Below are positions 17,037 through 26,197 of a DNA stretch of 64,000 nt, piece after piece. Both the position numbers and the translations under genes were made by a program. Source of the stretch: Paenirhizobium cremeum (GTDB taxonomy: Bacteria; Pseudomonadota; Alphaproteobacteria; Rhizobiales; Rhizobiaceae); the NCBI RefSeq assembly GCF_022884085.1, contig NZ_JAGGCS010000003.1, positions 95,437 to 159,436 of the forward strand, written 5' to 3'. A model generated the notes under the pieces. It saw nothing but the letters and a program-made list of their open reading frames with translations. It was not told the origin of the DNA and searched no databases. Numbering within the stretch: position 1 is the stretch's first letter; each line of letters begins with the position of its first letter.

Positions 17037-17573
17037 ATGATCCGCATCATTCCGGTCGACGAGGACGAGGAGCCCTATCGCGCGCCCGATCTCAGCTGGG
17101 ACGGATATGTAGGCGACCTGATCCTGAACGGGCTCGACCACGCCTCGGCTCCGGGGGATTTCCGCGCCGAACAGGGGCTGGCGACGCAGGTGCTGATCCT
17201 GCTGCAGACGGATCGCCGGGTCGAGGACAGCGAGCTGCGCGACGGCGAGGAAAACCGGGGCTGGATCGGCGACAGTTTCGACGCAATGGACGGCGAGGGG
17301 CTGCTCGGTTCGCGCCTCTGGCTGCTGCGCCGCAGGGCGATCTACGACGGTATCGAAACCGATATTGAGGACTATGTGCGCGAGGCGCTGGAACCTCTGA
17401 TCGAGCAGGGGGCGGCGGCCTCGATGGATGTCACTGTGGCCGCCGACCGGCCGGCGAACCGGATCGACTATGCGGTGACGCTCTACGGGCGCGACGGCGA
17501 GCGCATCTATGACGGAAAATTCGAACTACTCTGGAGGCAGGTCAATGGCGTGGTCCATCCGCTCGCTCGATGA
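17037..17573 (+). CDS. Baseplate protein gp46-like
   Basis: This 178-residue protein matches the Mu gp46 family (GW-like outer wedge / baseplate). It carries LATQVLILLQTDRRV, NRGWIGDSFD and GSRLWLLRRRA, then a C-terminal domain ending GKFELLWRQV. ATG 17037 is preferred; a GTG at 17031 overlapping the upstream stop is also possible. It overlaps the baseplate J gene by 29 bases. Confidence 0.87.
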   Translation: MIRIIPVDEDEEPYRAPDLSWDGYVGDLILNGLDHASAPGDFRAEQGLATQVLILLQTDRRVEDSELRDGEENRGWIGDSFDAMDGEGLLGSRLWLLRRRAIYDGIETDIEDYVREALEPLIEQGAAASMDVTVAADRPANRIDYAVTLYGRDGERIYDGKFELLWRQVNGVVHPLAR

Positions 17574-18624
17574 TGCTTCGGCGGCGATCCGGGGCGCGTT
17601 CCGCCGCTGGCTGCCCGGCAGCGATACGGCGCTGAAGAATAACTTCGTGACGGTCGTCACGAAGGTCCTGGCCGGCATTTCGCATGAATTCGAACTGCGC
17701 ATGGGCTATCTGGCGCGGCAGATGTTCATGTCGACGTCGACGGGAAAGTTCCTCGAACTGCATTGTTCCGATGTCGGGATCTACAAAAAGAAGGCCGCCG
17801 CGGCCGTTGGGCTTGCGATCGGAACGGCTGCAGCGAGCACCGCCTATCCGGAGGGTATCCGCTTCGTCTCCGGCAATGTCACCTATATCTCAACCGCCGC
17901 TGCGACCTCGGGCGCGGATGGTAGCCTGACGCTACCGGTCAAGGCGGAAACCAAGGGGTCGCACACCAACCGCGATGGCGGCGGCCTTCTGTCGCTGGCC
18001 GATCCCGGCCTTTATCCGGATCTTTCGACGACATTCGAGGTCGATGCGGATGGGCTCGGCGGCGGTGCGGATGTCGAGACCGAAGACTCCCTCAAGGAGC
18101 GAGGCCTGCAGCGCAAGCGCAATCCGCCCGGCGCCGGCACGCTCGGCGACTACGAGCGCGAGGTGCGGGCCGTCTCCGGGGTCAGGCAGGCATGGGCCTT
18201 TCGCGGGCAAAATCCGGGCGATGTTTTCGTCTATTTCCTGTTCGACGGTCGCCCCGGATATATTCCCGAGGCCTCGGATGTCACGGTCGCGCAGGCGGCG
18301 CTCGATGCCAAACGCCTGATCCGTTCCGACGCCAGCGAGGTGGTGGCGCCGACCGCGCATCCCATCGACGTGACGATTACCGGGCTTTCCGCCGATAGCG
18401 CGGAGATCCGTGCGGCGATCGAGGCGGCGATTGCCGATGTCTACCTGACGAAATGCCGGCCGGGCATTGCGGGCAATACGTTTACCCTGTCGCGGAGCTG
18501 GATCGGCGAGGCGATTTCCGGGGTGACCGGCGAGGAGCGCCACGTGCTGGTTGCGCCTGCCGCCGATATTGTCTTGACCAGCGGGCAATTCCCGACGCCC
18601 GGCACCTACAGCTATCCGGGTTGA
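17545..18624 (+). CDS. Baseplate J / Mu gp47-like protein
   Basis: This 359-residue baseplate wedge component has ATG 17545 well placed after GGAGG (17533-17537). The sequence shows typical J-family segments: a KNNFVTVVTKVLAG start, AYPEGIRFVSGNVTYIS, LKERGLQRKRNPPGAG, SGVRQAWAFRGQNPGDVFVY. It connects the hub to the outer baseplate and fibres. Confidence 0.92.
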   Translation: MAWSIRSLDDASAAIRGAFRRWLPGSDTALKNNFVTVVTKVLAGISHEFELRMGYLARQMFMSTSTGKFLELHCSDVGIYKKKAAAAVGLAIGTAAASTAYPEGIRFVSGNVTYISTAAATSGADGSLTLPVKAETKGSHTNRDGGGLLSLADPGLYPDLSTTFEVDADGLGGGADVETEDSLKERGLQRKRNPPGAGTLGDYEREVRAVSGVRQAWAFRGQNPGDVFVYFLFDGRPGYIPEASDVTVAQAALDAKRLIRSDASEVVAPTAHPIDVTITGLSADSAEIRAAIEAAIADVYLTKCRPGIAGNTFTLSRSWIGEAISGVTGEERHVLVAPAADIVLTSGQFPTPGTYSYPG

Positions 18625-18627
18625 TCC

Positions 18628-19332
18628 ATGCGCAGCACCTATGAGCACACGCGGACGAGCATCGGCTCGGACGACGGCGAGAGCGTTCTCGTCGTCGCGC
18701 CGTCCGACGCGCTGACCGCGCCGGAAAACGACGACCTGATCGGGGCGGCGCTGTCCTTCTGGCCGCAGGGGGCGGCCTGGGGGACGCCAGACGGTCAGGC
18801 GATGTCCTTATCCTCCGTGCTGGCGCGGTTCACCCGCGTGCTGATCGACCCGTTCGCCTGGCTCTATGCGCGGGCATGGAGGCTGGCGCGGGAATCGACC
18901 GTCGCCGGCGTCGACGAATTATTGCCGGAGTGGGAGGCGGACTACGGCCTGCCGGACAATTGCGTGACCGGCGAGACCAGCCGCGCCGAGCGGCTTCGTG
19001 CGCTGGAGGCGAAAGTCCGGGCCGTCGCCGTCTCGACGCCGGGCGATTTCATCGCCCTTGCCGCGCGCTACGGATTCTCGATCACGATCACGGAGCCGGT
19101 GATTTTCGAGTGCGGCTTTTCCGAATGCGGCGGCGAGCACGAGACAGGCGCGCCGGAGGAGGAGTGCTACTGGCTCGTGCATATCGCCGATCTCGCGATC
19201 GACTATTTCGAATGCGGCTTTTCCGAATGCGGGCATGACCCGCTGTTCGACCTCGGCGACGCCGAGCGCCTGATGTGCATCCTGCGGCGGCTCGCCCCGG
19301 CCTGGACCATCCCCATCCTTGCAGACGATTGA
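18628..19332 (+). CDS. Mu gp48-like baseplate/tail protein (DUF2313)
   Basis: This 234-residue protein follows the gp47 gene, as gp48 does in Mu. DUF2313-style segments are LSFWPQGAAWGTPDG, DELLPEWEADYGLPDN and ERLRALEAKVRAV. The nine-residue motif FECGFSECG occurs twice (about 158 and 194), each followed by a charged His/Asp loop; such CG-x-S-x-CG motifs are usual in the family. It probably ties the fibre network to the baseplate. Confidence 0.85.
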   Translation: MRSTYEHTRTSIGSDDGESVLVVAPSDALTAPENDDLIGAALSFWPQGAAWGTPDGQAMSLSSVLARFTRVLIDPFAWLYARAWRLARESTVAGVDELLPEWEADYGLPDNCVTGETSRAERLRALEAKVRAVAVSTPGDFIALAARYGFSITITEPVIFECGFSECGGEHETGAPEEECYWLVHIADLAIDYFECGFSECGHDPLFDLGDAERLMCILRRLAPAWTIPILADD

Positions 19333-19358
19333 CCTCACACCGAAAACACGAGGACACC

Positions 19359-20423
19359 ATGAAATACCAGGCACCATACGGGTCGTCCGATCCGGATGCG
19401 GACTATGTCGACCGCAATTCGACGACCGCTACAAGCGGTTCGAAAATCCCCGCAGGCTTTCCGAACTGGACGCAGAGGGAAATCGTCGATGTCATCGAGA
19501 AGGCGGGATTTACGCCTGACGACGTGTTGCAGCTTGCGGCGGCCATCCAGTCCGGCGGGCTGAATTATGCGGTTGCCGGCGGGACGGCCAATGCGTTGAC
19601 GGTCGCTCTGTCATCGGTTCCGGAGGCGCTGCCTGATGGCATGATTATTTCCGTGTTGATCGCGACGGCCAATACGGGTCCCGCGACGATCAATGTCAAT
19701 GGGCTCGGGGCCGACGATATCGTCAACACCAATGGCGGCGCGCTGCTCGCTGGCGATATGCCGGCCGGGAATGTGGTGCAACTCATCCGGCGTAACGGCG
19801 AATGGCGGATCAACGGCAATTCGCGTGGACGCCTGCTCAATACGCAGGTTTTCAAGGTGGCGGGTGCCTACACCTACACGCCAACGCCGGGAACGCAGTA
19901 TGTCGAGGTCGAGGTTCAGGGCGGTGGCGGCGCTGGTGGCGGGACGCCTGCTACGGGCGCAAATCAGCTCTCAATCGCGGGCGGTGGCGGTAGCGGCGCG
20001 TGGGCACAAAAACTAATTACATCGGGATTTTCCGGTGTGACAGTGACGGTCGGCGCCGGTGGCGCCGGCGTTTCCGGTGGTGCCGGTGGCGCCGGTGGCG
20101 CTTCCAGTTTCGGTGCGTTGGTCAGCGCCAACGGTGGCAGTGGTGGCAACGTCAACGGTCCATTCGGCAACACAACAAATGCCAACGTTCCTGGCGGGGC
20201 CGCAGGAGCGGTTGGCGCGTCTGGCGATATTAACGCATCTGGAATGGCAGGAGTTGGCGTCTTGATGGTCAGTGGGACTGGCACTCAGGCAATCGGTGCT
20301 GCTTCTCGTTTCTCTGGAGGTCCGGGCGCAGGAGGTGCCGGGAACAGTAGCCCAGCAAATACGGCCGCGCAGACAGGTTCTCCCGGTCAGCCTGGTATCG
20401 TCATCGTGCGAGAGTATGCGTGA
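19359..20423 (+). CDS. Tail fibre protein with Gly-rich distal domain
   Basis: This 354-residue protein follows GAGGA and starts at ATG 19359. The N-terminal part (about 1-75) should attach to the baseplate. The middle (about 90-160) has the TGPATINVNGLGADDIV repeat seen in tail collar/fibre proteins. Residues about 180-354 are Gly/Ala/Asn-rich repeats ending GQPGIVIVREYA. This type of glycine-rich end is found on adhesive fibre tips. The low complexity makes host specificity impossible to predict. The stop overlaps the tailspike start. Confidence 0.85.
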   Translation: MKYQAPYGSSDPDADYVDRNSTTATSGSKIPAGFPNWTQREIVDVIEKAGFTPDDVLQLAAAIQSGGLNYAVAGGTANALTVALSSVPEALPDGMIISVLIATANTGPATINVNGLGADDIVNTNGGALLAGDMPAGNVVQLIRRNGEWRINGNSRGRLLNTQVFKVAGAYTYTPTPGTQYVEVEVQGGGGAGGGTPATGANQLSIAGGGGSGAWAQKLITSGFSGVTVTVGAGGAGVSGGAGGAGGASSFGALVSANGGSGGNVNGPFGNTTNANVPGGAAGAVGASGDINASGMAGVGVLMVSGTGTQAIGAASRFSGGPGAGGAGNSSPANTAAQTGSPGQPGIVIVREYA

Positions 20424-22012
20424 TGGCTTTTGTTTTTCCGGAGGACCACGGCGCGATCGGAGATGGCGTCGCAGACGACACGTCGGCGGTTCAAAGTGCG
20501 CTCAATGCTGGCATTGTCAGTCCGACACCTTGGGCAAGATACCGCATTTCCGAAAGTCTCGTTATTCCAGACGGCGGCGGCATTGTCGGCATTGGACGCA
20601 CGGCGCGATTTATCATGGGCGCCTCTGGGTTCAATCATGCGAGCGAGCTTCTGGACACTCGTTTCGACGCCAATGCGGTAGGTATAATTGTCAAGGGCCA
20701 ACTGGCTGGCGCTTATACACCGCATCAAGGCTGCATTCTCAAGGACTTCATTCTTGAAAGTGAAGTTCTGGATGGCCGTGTGCTAAAGGGGATCGCTGTC
20801 CTGAATGCCCTCATGCCGGTTATTCAGGGCGTCGAGATCTTTGGCCTGCCGGTATCTTCGGGCATCTGCCTAAACTCGGTGATCGACGGCGTTGTTGAGC
20901 ACAATTACATCCACGACTGTACCACCAACGTTTCCGGTTTCGCGTTGCCGCAGATCACAGGCATCGAGGTCGACAACGACCTTATCAATGGAGTTTTGTC
21001 GTCAAATATAAATATAAACTTCAACAAGATCAAGAACCTGACTGTTGGACAGGTGACGCTTTCCGAGAAGGGCTACCAGACGGACGGAATTAATATTGCA
21101 AGAGAAGGAACCATATCGCACAAGGTTATTGGAAATTATATTGAGAACGTTGGCGAGGGTATAGATAGTTTTGGCGATGGCATAGATATCTCCCACAACA
21201 CCATCAAGAACGCCTACGTCTTTGGGATCAAGATCATCCATGGTGGTCGTCGGTCTATCGTTTCGGTTAACAACATCGATGGTGCTGGACTTGCCGGCAT
21301 CACAGTCGCGGGCTCCACGTCCGCTGAAGACCAGACGGAACGAAATCTCATCTGTCAAAATATTATCGAGAGGATCAACTTCAACGGCGCATGGAATGCC
21401 AACGATACCGCTGGCATAAAGACCGAGGACAATGGAGGAACGACAAAGCTGGCGTGCCAAAACTTCATCGCCCACAATCAGATCAACTGCGGTGGGGCTG
21501 GAAAGTACGGGATATTTGCCGGCGGCGGTGGGGCATTGGACCTGATCCGTGACAATCGGGTTATGAATGCTACCGTGGCCGAGACGTTCGGCGATTTCGC
21601 GGACATACGTTCTGCCGACAAGGCGGTTGTCCGCGTTGCGTTCAACGCTTCATCGGCCGCTCAAAATATAGCGTGTTCGCTCGGCGGCGCACCGTCACTC
21701 GATGTCCAAGAAGAGTGGGTTGGAAATGTTTATACAGCCAAGGCGCACCGCCTGTTGCTTGTCAGCGCCCAAGTGAGGACTGCGCTATCTCCAGGCTATG
21801 AGTTGCGGTGCTTTATCCGCAAGAACGGATCTTCGGTCGCGTTGGGTAGCACGACATCATCAGGTGGGGCGCAGATAGCGCGCGTGCAAGATGTTATCTC
21901 TGTGACGCCTGGGGACACCATCAGCTTCGCATGGCTCCACACTGACCCGGTGGCCCGTTCCACCTCGGCAGACAGCAGTATGTCTTTCATGTCGATTGCA
22001 GAGGTCGGGTAA
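20423..22012 (+). CDS. Right-handed beta-helix tailspike / pectate-lyase-like protein
   Basis: This 529-residue protein starts at ATG 20423, overlapping the fibre stop (TGATG). It begins with the phage-spike pattern FPEDHGAIGDGVADDTSAVQ. Repeated beta-helix turns rich in N, G, I and V follow (IEGI, HNTIKNAYVFGIKI, NNIDGAGLAGITV). The C-terminal about 120 residues look like a separate trimerisation/binding jelly-roll. Such spikes bind and often cleave surface polysaccharide. No catalytic residues can be assigned. The gene is visibly richer in A+T than the tail genes upstream, suggesting recent exchange. Its 3' end overlaps the converging acyltransferase gene by 26 bases. Confidence 0.85.
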   Translation: MAFVFPEDHGAIGDGVADDTSAVQSALNAGIVSPTPWARYRISESLVIPDGGGIVGIGRTARFIMGASGFNHASELLDTRFDANAVGIIVKGQLAGAYTPHQGCILKDFILESEVLDGRVLKGIAVLNALMPVIQGVEIFGLPVSSGICLNSVIDGVVEHNYIHDCTTNVSGFALPQITGIEVDNDLINGVLSSNININFNKIKNLTVGQVTLSEKGYQTDGINIAREGTISHKVIGNYIENVGEGIDSFGDGIDISHNTIKNAYVFGIKIIHGGRRSIVSVNNIDGAGLAGITVAGSTSAEDQTERNLICQNIIERINFNGAWNANDTAGIKTEDNGGTTKLACQNFIAHNQINCGGAGKYGIFAGGGGALDLIRDNRVMNATVAETFGDFADIRSADKAVVRVAFNASSAAQNIACSLGGAPSLDVQEEWVGNVYTAKAHRLLLVSAQVRTALSPGYELRCFIRKNGSSVALGSTTSSGGAQIARVQDVISVTPGDTISFAWLHTDPVARSTSADSSMSFMSIAEVG

Positions 22013-23090
22013 TTGGTGTCCGCCGCCGAAATAGCCTGGAGTTAACTTCCATTACAGGCTTCTCCACCATATGATGCAGGAGAAGCCCACCAACGAGCCC
22101 GGAGAACACCAGCAGGGATACCCATCCCACCTGAGCGGTTAATCCCCATTCGGGCCCGAAAGGCGCCTCCACGCCGCTGGTAAAACGTCTGACGGCTTGG
22201 AATATCCCGAGATGGATAATGTAGATCGAATAGGAGGCGTTCCCTACGAGCACTAGGGCCTTTGGCAGGCGGCGTGTTCGGCGCTTCTCCATCTCGACGA
22301 GCCCCCATACAATAAGGAACGACGGAACTCCGAAAGCCAGCACCTTGGCATAGGCGGAAGATAATATACCAAGGTTCATATTAGTGATGGTCCCGGATGC
22401 GATGAAAATGGCAACTCCAGTGGCCAGCATTGCCACCGGCATCCGGATGGAAAATCTCTTAGCTAGAAGCGCGACGGCGCAGCCAAAGATGAATTCTAGG
22501 TTCAGCGGGCTCATGGCATAGTAGGCTAACCATGAACCGGAGCCAAATCCGAATTCTGATGCCGCAACGATTAATCCGACCCATAATCCGAGCACGGCTG
22601 GCATCATGGTCCGCGGCATGGCGATGATAATGCAGAAAACGGCATAGAACAGCATCTCATGGACAAGTGTCCAACTCACCGGCACAACCCGATTGAACGT
22701 GAGGTCTTGTGGAATGAGCAGCAGGGACTTGATGTGGGCTCCCATAGTCATGTCATCGCCAAGATATTGCAGGCCCACGCCATAATATACGGCCAAGCTG
22801 AGTATGGCATACACGACCCAGAAGACGGGATAGATCCGAAGTGCGCGCTTGGCAAAGAACGTCGGAATGCTTGACGGGCGGCCGATCCTCTCAAATGTCA
22901 CCCAAGTGATGATAAAGCCGCTGATGACAAAGAACAGGTCTACCCCCGAAAAACCAAACATGAATACATGTAGCAGCCTGTAATCGCTTTCCGGCCAGAA
23001 TTTTGCTTCGGTCATCGCTCCGTGGAAGAGGAGAACCATCAGACATGCAACTCCGCGAAGACATTGGATCGTCTCTAGGTTGTTGTTCAT
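21987..23090 (-). CDS. Acyltransferase-3 family membrane O-acyltransferase
   Basis: This 367-residue integral membrane protein, with about ten spans, transfers acetyl or other acyl groups to sugars of O-antigen, exopolysaccharide or similar. It has the family start LRGVACLMVLLFH (catalytic-type His at about 23), GFSGVDLFFVISGFII and FFAKRALRIYP. ATG 23090 after GGAGGAGCGC is preferred over 23129. It is encoded against the late operon, richer in A+T than its neighbours, between tailspike and endolysin. This suggests a lysogenic-conversion gene that alters the receptor polysaccharide. Confidence 0.9.
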   Translation of the reverse strand: MNNNLETIQCLRGVACLMVLLFHGAMTEAKFWPESDYRLLHVFMFGFSGVDLFFVISGFIITWVTFERIGRPSSIPTFFAKRALRIYPVFWVVYAILSLAVYYGVGLQYLGDDMTMGAHIKSLLLIPQDLTFNRVVPVSWTLVHEMLFYAVFCIIIAMPRTMMPAVLGLWVGLIVAASEFGFGSGSWLAYYAMSPLNLEFIFGCAVALLAKRFSIRMPVAMLATGVAIFIASGTITNMNLGILSSAYAKVLAFGVPSFLIVWGLVEMEKRRTRRLPKALVLVGNASYSIYIIHLGIFQAVRRFTSGVEAPFGPEWGLTAQVGWVSLLVFSGLVGGLLLHHMVEKPVMEVNSRLFRRRTPITRPLQST

Positions 23091-23187
23091 GCGCTCCTCC
23101 CATGTGGTGGTACTAATTTTCTCATACACGTATTTGTCGATGGCGCAACACTCGCAGCCTGCGCATTGAAACTAAAAGGACATCCCC
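23091..23187 (-). promoter_or_regulatory. Divergent intergenic region, likely acyltransferase promoter
   Basis: This gap separates the minus-strand acyltransferase from the plus-strand endolysin. It is AT-rich near 23108-23134 and reads TCGACA ... on the minus strand, a possible -35 element. It also holds the ribosome sites of both genes. A functional promoter is inferred from gene direction, not shown. Confidence 0.35.
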
Positions 23188-23889
23188 ATGAAAACGACAC
23201 TGGATATCCAGCGTCGGCTGGCGGAGCTCGGTTACGATCCGGGTCCGGCGGACGGCATTCGCGGGCGGCAGACCATTGCCGCCGTCAAGAGGTTTCAATC
23301 GGCGAGCCATCTTGCCGTCGACGGGATCGTCGGGCCTGCGACGCTCAAGGCGATGTTCGGTGGCGCGACCGTCCCCCCCTCCGAGAGCCCGGACGCCTGT
23401 CCCTGGCTGGATCAGGCGTGGCGGATGAAGGGGCTGCACGAGCGGCGCGACAATGCGGCGCTGCGCGAATTCCTGAAAAGCGACGGCGGCACGGTCGGCG
23501 ACCCGGCGAAGGTGCCGTGGTGCGGGGATTTCGTGCAGACCTGCATCGCGCTCACCCTGCCGGACGAGGTTTTGCCGAACAACCCCTATGCGGCGATCAA
23601 CTGGATGACATTCGGGCGCGAATGCACGCCGCAGCGCGGGGCGGCGCTGGTCTTCTGGCGTGGCTCTCCCGATGGATGGCAGGGGCATATCGGCTATTAC
23701 GTCGGCGAGGACGCCACACATTACCACGTGCTCGGCGGAAACCAGAGCGACAGCATCACGGTCAGCCGGATCGCCAAGACGAGGCTCCGCAAGGGCGGTA
23801 GCCGCTGGCCGCTGACCGCGCTCGCCGTCAACGGAGGGGCCGTGATCGCCGACGGTTCGGCGCTCACCGAGACGACGAACGAGGCCTGA
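23188..23889 (+). CDS. Endolysin: PG-binding domain plus Cys/His amidase-like domain
   Basis: This 233-residue lysin should degrade peptidoglycan at the end of the phage cycle. Residues about 4-58 are a peptidoglycan-binding domain (IQRRLAELGYDPGPADG; VKRFQSASHLAVDGIVG). Residues about 85-210 resemble the TIGR02594/CHAP-like fold with Cys112 (PWCGDF), His167 (QGHIGYYVG) and Asn185 (GGNQSD) in the expected order. No signal peptide is present, so export depends on a holin. AAGGA lies upstream of ATG 23188. Confidence 0.88.
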   Translation: MKTTLDIQRRLAELGYDPGPADGIRGRQTIAAVKRFQSASHLAVDGIVGPATLKAMFGGATVPPSESPDACPWLDQAWRMKGLHERRDNAALREFLKSDGGTVGDPAKVPWCGDFVQTCIALTLPDEVLPNNPYAAINWMTFGRECTPQRGAALVFWRGSPDGWQGHIGYYVGEDATHYHVLGGNQSDSITVSRIAKTRLRKGGSRWPLTALAVNGGAVIADGSALTETTNEA

Positions 23890-23899
23890 GGAGGGCGAC

Positions 23900-24100
23900 A
23901 TGACCGTCTGGATTCGCATCGGCCTCTACATGGTCGCCGGCTGGCTTTACGGCTCCGGCTATATCGGCGAGGAAGTCAAAAGCCTCATCACCACGGACCC
24001 CGCCGTCGTCTCCTCCATCGAGGCCGGCATTTCGGCGCTGGTCGCATCCGTTCCCGTTGCCTGGTGGCAATGGGCACGCAGGACCGGCAAGCCGACCTGA
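23900..24100 (+). CDS. Small holin-like membrane protein
   Basis: This 66-residue protein lies directly after the endolysin, from ATG 23900 preceded by GAGGAGGG. It has one N-terminal span (about 4-20) and a second hydrophobic helix (about 40-56), with a basic C-terminal end (WARRTGKPT). Size, topology and position fit a holin, though the sequence alone does not prove it. Confidence 0.6.
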   Translation: MTVWIRIGLYMVAGWLYGSGYIGEEVKSLITTDPAVVSSIEAGISALVASVPVAWWQWARRTGKPT

Positions 24101-24129
24101 TACCACCCTCCCGCTGAAGGAAACTCATC

Positions 24130-24423
24130 ATGACCGCAACGACAGAGGCCGTGCTTTGCCCGGCAGGGCAGTGGACCGCCGTTTCGACCGGCAAGGCGAA
24201 GGTCCTGCTTTCGCTGCGCAGCTCCGGCGCGATCTATCTCAAGACAGGCGCGGCGTTGCCGACCGTTGCGCCGACGACGGACGACAGCGTCAGCGCCGGT
24301 TTCGACTTCCTGACGATCACGGCCGACCGGCCGGCATCGTTCACATTTTCGGATACGACGACCAATATCTACGCCTATCCCCGCGGCGACAGCGCCATGA
24401 CCCTCGAGACCGTGACGGAGTAG
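24130..24423 (+). CDS. Phage protein of unknown function
   Basis: This 97-residue protein follows AAGGAAA and starts at ATG 24130. It is short, soluble and beta-rich (VLLSLRSSGAIYLKTGA; DFLTITADRPASFTFS). It looks like a small virion or fibre-linked subunit. It is packed 4 bases upstream of the SGNH protein gene and may act with it. No family recognised. Confidence 0.6.
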   Translation: MTATTEAVLCPAGQWTAVSTGKAKVLLSLRSSGAIYLKTGAALPTVAPTTDDSVSAGFDFLTITADRPASFTFSDTTTNIYAYPRGDSAMTLETVTE

Positions 24424-24427
24424 CGCC

Positions 24428-26146
24428 ATGCCGGTGATTACATTCGGTGGGCCGGGACCGGCGTTCGGGCTTGGCGGGATGGCGTTGGGGGTGGGGGCGA
24501 CAATCGTCTTGTCCTCCGGGGCGATCGACGAAGACGCCGCTCCCGGAACGGCGATCGGGGCGCTGTCCATCGCCGGCGGAGGCGTCGGGCCGTGGACCTA
24601 CAGCCTCGCCGACGATGCCGGCGGGATGTTTGCGCTCGCCGGCGACGATCTGGTCGTCGGGCTGACGGCGCTCGACCACGAGACCATGCCCGCGCCCACA
24701 GTGGTGGTCAGCGCCACGGATGGCTCGACGTTCCTGTTCGGAGCGTTTTCGATCGACGTGCGTCGCCCTCTCCCGGCGCTGCCGCTTGCGGCCGGCGCGA
24801 AGGTCGTTGGTCTCGGGCATTCCTTCATCCAGCGCGGCGGGTGGGGGATCACCGCCGGCGGCAAGCCACGCGACCTTGCGACCAGCAATCTGCGCGCCGC
24901 GCTGCCGTGGATCAGGCTGCGGGACAATCGCTTCAACCTCGACATGTGGCACGATACCACCCACGATCTCGGCGGCGGCGATAACTACGTCAACGGTGCG
25001 TTCCAGGGGGTGGGTGGCGACCACATTATCGCAGAGGGCAGCGCGCCAGGTGTGATCGAGCGCTTGCCCTACGTCGTGTCGCTCGGGCCCGACATCGTCT
25101 ATCTCGACATCGGCACCAACGACATTTCGTCGGCGCCCGGCGCGTCGGTCGCGCTGGTCACGGCGCGCCTGGACCGGCTGCTGACCATGCTGCGCAGCGA
25201 GGGCATCTGGACCGTGATCCAGACCGTCACGGACCGGGGGTCATGGCCGGAGGGCTCGGAAAAGGCGCTGATCGTGGCCGGCGTCAACGACTGGATCAAG
25301 GCGCAGGCGACGCGCGACGGCGTCAACGTCTGCGACCTGACGGCGGCCGGTTTCAACTATCCGACGTTCGACGCCACCTTGTTCGGCGGCGATGTGCTCC
25401 ATCCTAACCCGATCGGCGGCGCGGCCATTGCCGAGGTGTTGCTGCCCGTCTTGCAGGACATGGTTTCTGCTGGAGACCACATGGACCTGTCCGCCGAGGC
25501 GACGCATCTCTCCGCCTCCAACCTGTGGTCCGATTCCGTCTTTGCGGCGTCGGCCACATCGACCGGGACCGGAACCAGCGGCCAGCGCGTCAGCACCATG
25601 GGGCTGGCCCGCCAGAGCGGCGACAGCACGGCCGTCCTCTCGATCGAGGCAGCAGCCGACCACAACAAGCAGGTGATTACATTCACGCCCAGCGGCACAT
25701 TGACAGGCAATCGATATGAGGAGTGGCGTTACCGCAAAACAGGCTCGGCGCTCACGCTGGCCACTCTCGGTATCGTGCCTGGAACCGACTGGCTGGAGGC
25801 CGGCATCTATGTCGAGTTGTCTCCCTGGGTGGGCTGGCTGTCCGTTTCGTGGCAATTCGAATTCTACAACAGCTCCAATTCGCAAGCCTACATCGCTCGC
25901 GGCGGCCTCTCCAACCCTGACAGGTCGACCCAGGACCTGCCATTCGCCTCCGAGGGTTTTGCGGGTTGGCTCACCGTTCCGTCGTTTCTGATCCCCGGCG
26001 ATGTCGACGCCCTTAACTGGCAGGTGCAATCGCGCCCTGTCGTGATCGAGCTCAACCGGCGCGTGGCGGGGACGGGGACGATCAAACTGTCCCGGCCGTT
26101 CCTGCGCAAGCGGGGCGATCCAAGACCGGCGTGGAACCTCGGCTGA
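24428..26146 (+). CDS. Cadherin-like domain plus SGNH/GDSL hydrolase, phage esterase
   Basis: This 572-residue protein has three regions. Residues about 26-112 look like a cadherin-type beta-sandwich (DEDAAPGTAIGALSI, LDHET). Residues about 124-345 are an SGNH hydrolase: Ser132 in GHSF, Gly229-x-Asn231 in IGTND, and Asp322/His325 in GDVLHPN. Residues about 360-572 form a beta-rich, carbohydrate-binding-like C-terminus. Enzymes of this class remove acetyl or similar esters from polysaccharides. There is no signal peptide, so it is probably a virion component. The usual GDS of block I is GHS here. Substrate unknown. Confidence 0.85.
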   Translation: MPVITFGGPGPAFGLGGMALGVGATIVLSSGAIDEDAAPGTAIGALSIAGGGVGPWTYSLADDAGGMFALAGDDLVVGLTALDHETMPAPTVVVSATDGSTFLFGAFSIDVRRPLPALPLAAGAKVVGLGHSFIQRGGWGITAGGKPRDLATSNLRAALPWIRLRDNRFNLDMWHDTTHDLGGGDNYVNGAFQGVGGDHIIAEGSAPGVIERLPYVVSLGPDIVYLDIGTNDISSAPGASVALVTARLDRLLTMLRSEGIWTVIQTVTDRGSWPEGSEKALIVAGVNDWIKAQATRDGVNVCDLTAAGFNYPTFDATLFGGDVLHPNPIGGAAIAEVLLPVLQDMVSAGDHMDLSAEATHLSASNLWSDSVFAASATSTGTGTSGQRVSTMGLARQSGDSTAVLSIEAAADHNKQVITFTPSGTLTGNRYEEWRYRKTGSALTLATLGIVPGTDWLEAGIYVELSPWVGWLSVSWQFEFYNSSNSQAYIARGGLSNPDRSTQDLPFASEGFAGWLTVPSFLIPGDVDALNWQVQSRPVVIELNRRVAGTGTIKLSRPFLRKRGDPRPAWNLG

Positions 26147-26197
26147 CGGTTGGCGCCTCGCATTGCGCGTGACGTACGTTCCTGATATGTTCTCATC

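Noticed and set aside
19920..20370. Repeated G-rich segments that could look like a repeat array
   Set aside because: They are codons of the Gly-rich fibre domain; irregular spacing and no repeat/spacer structure, so not a CRISPR array.
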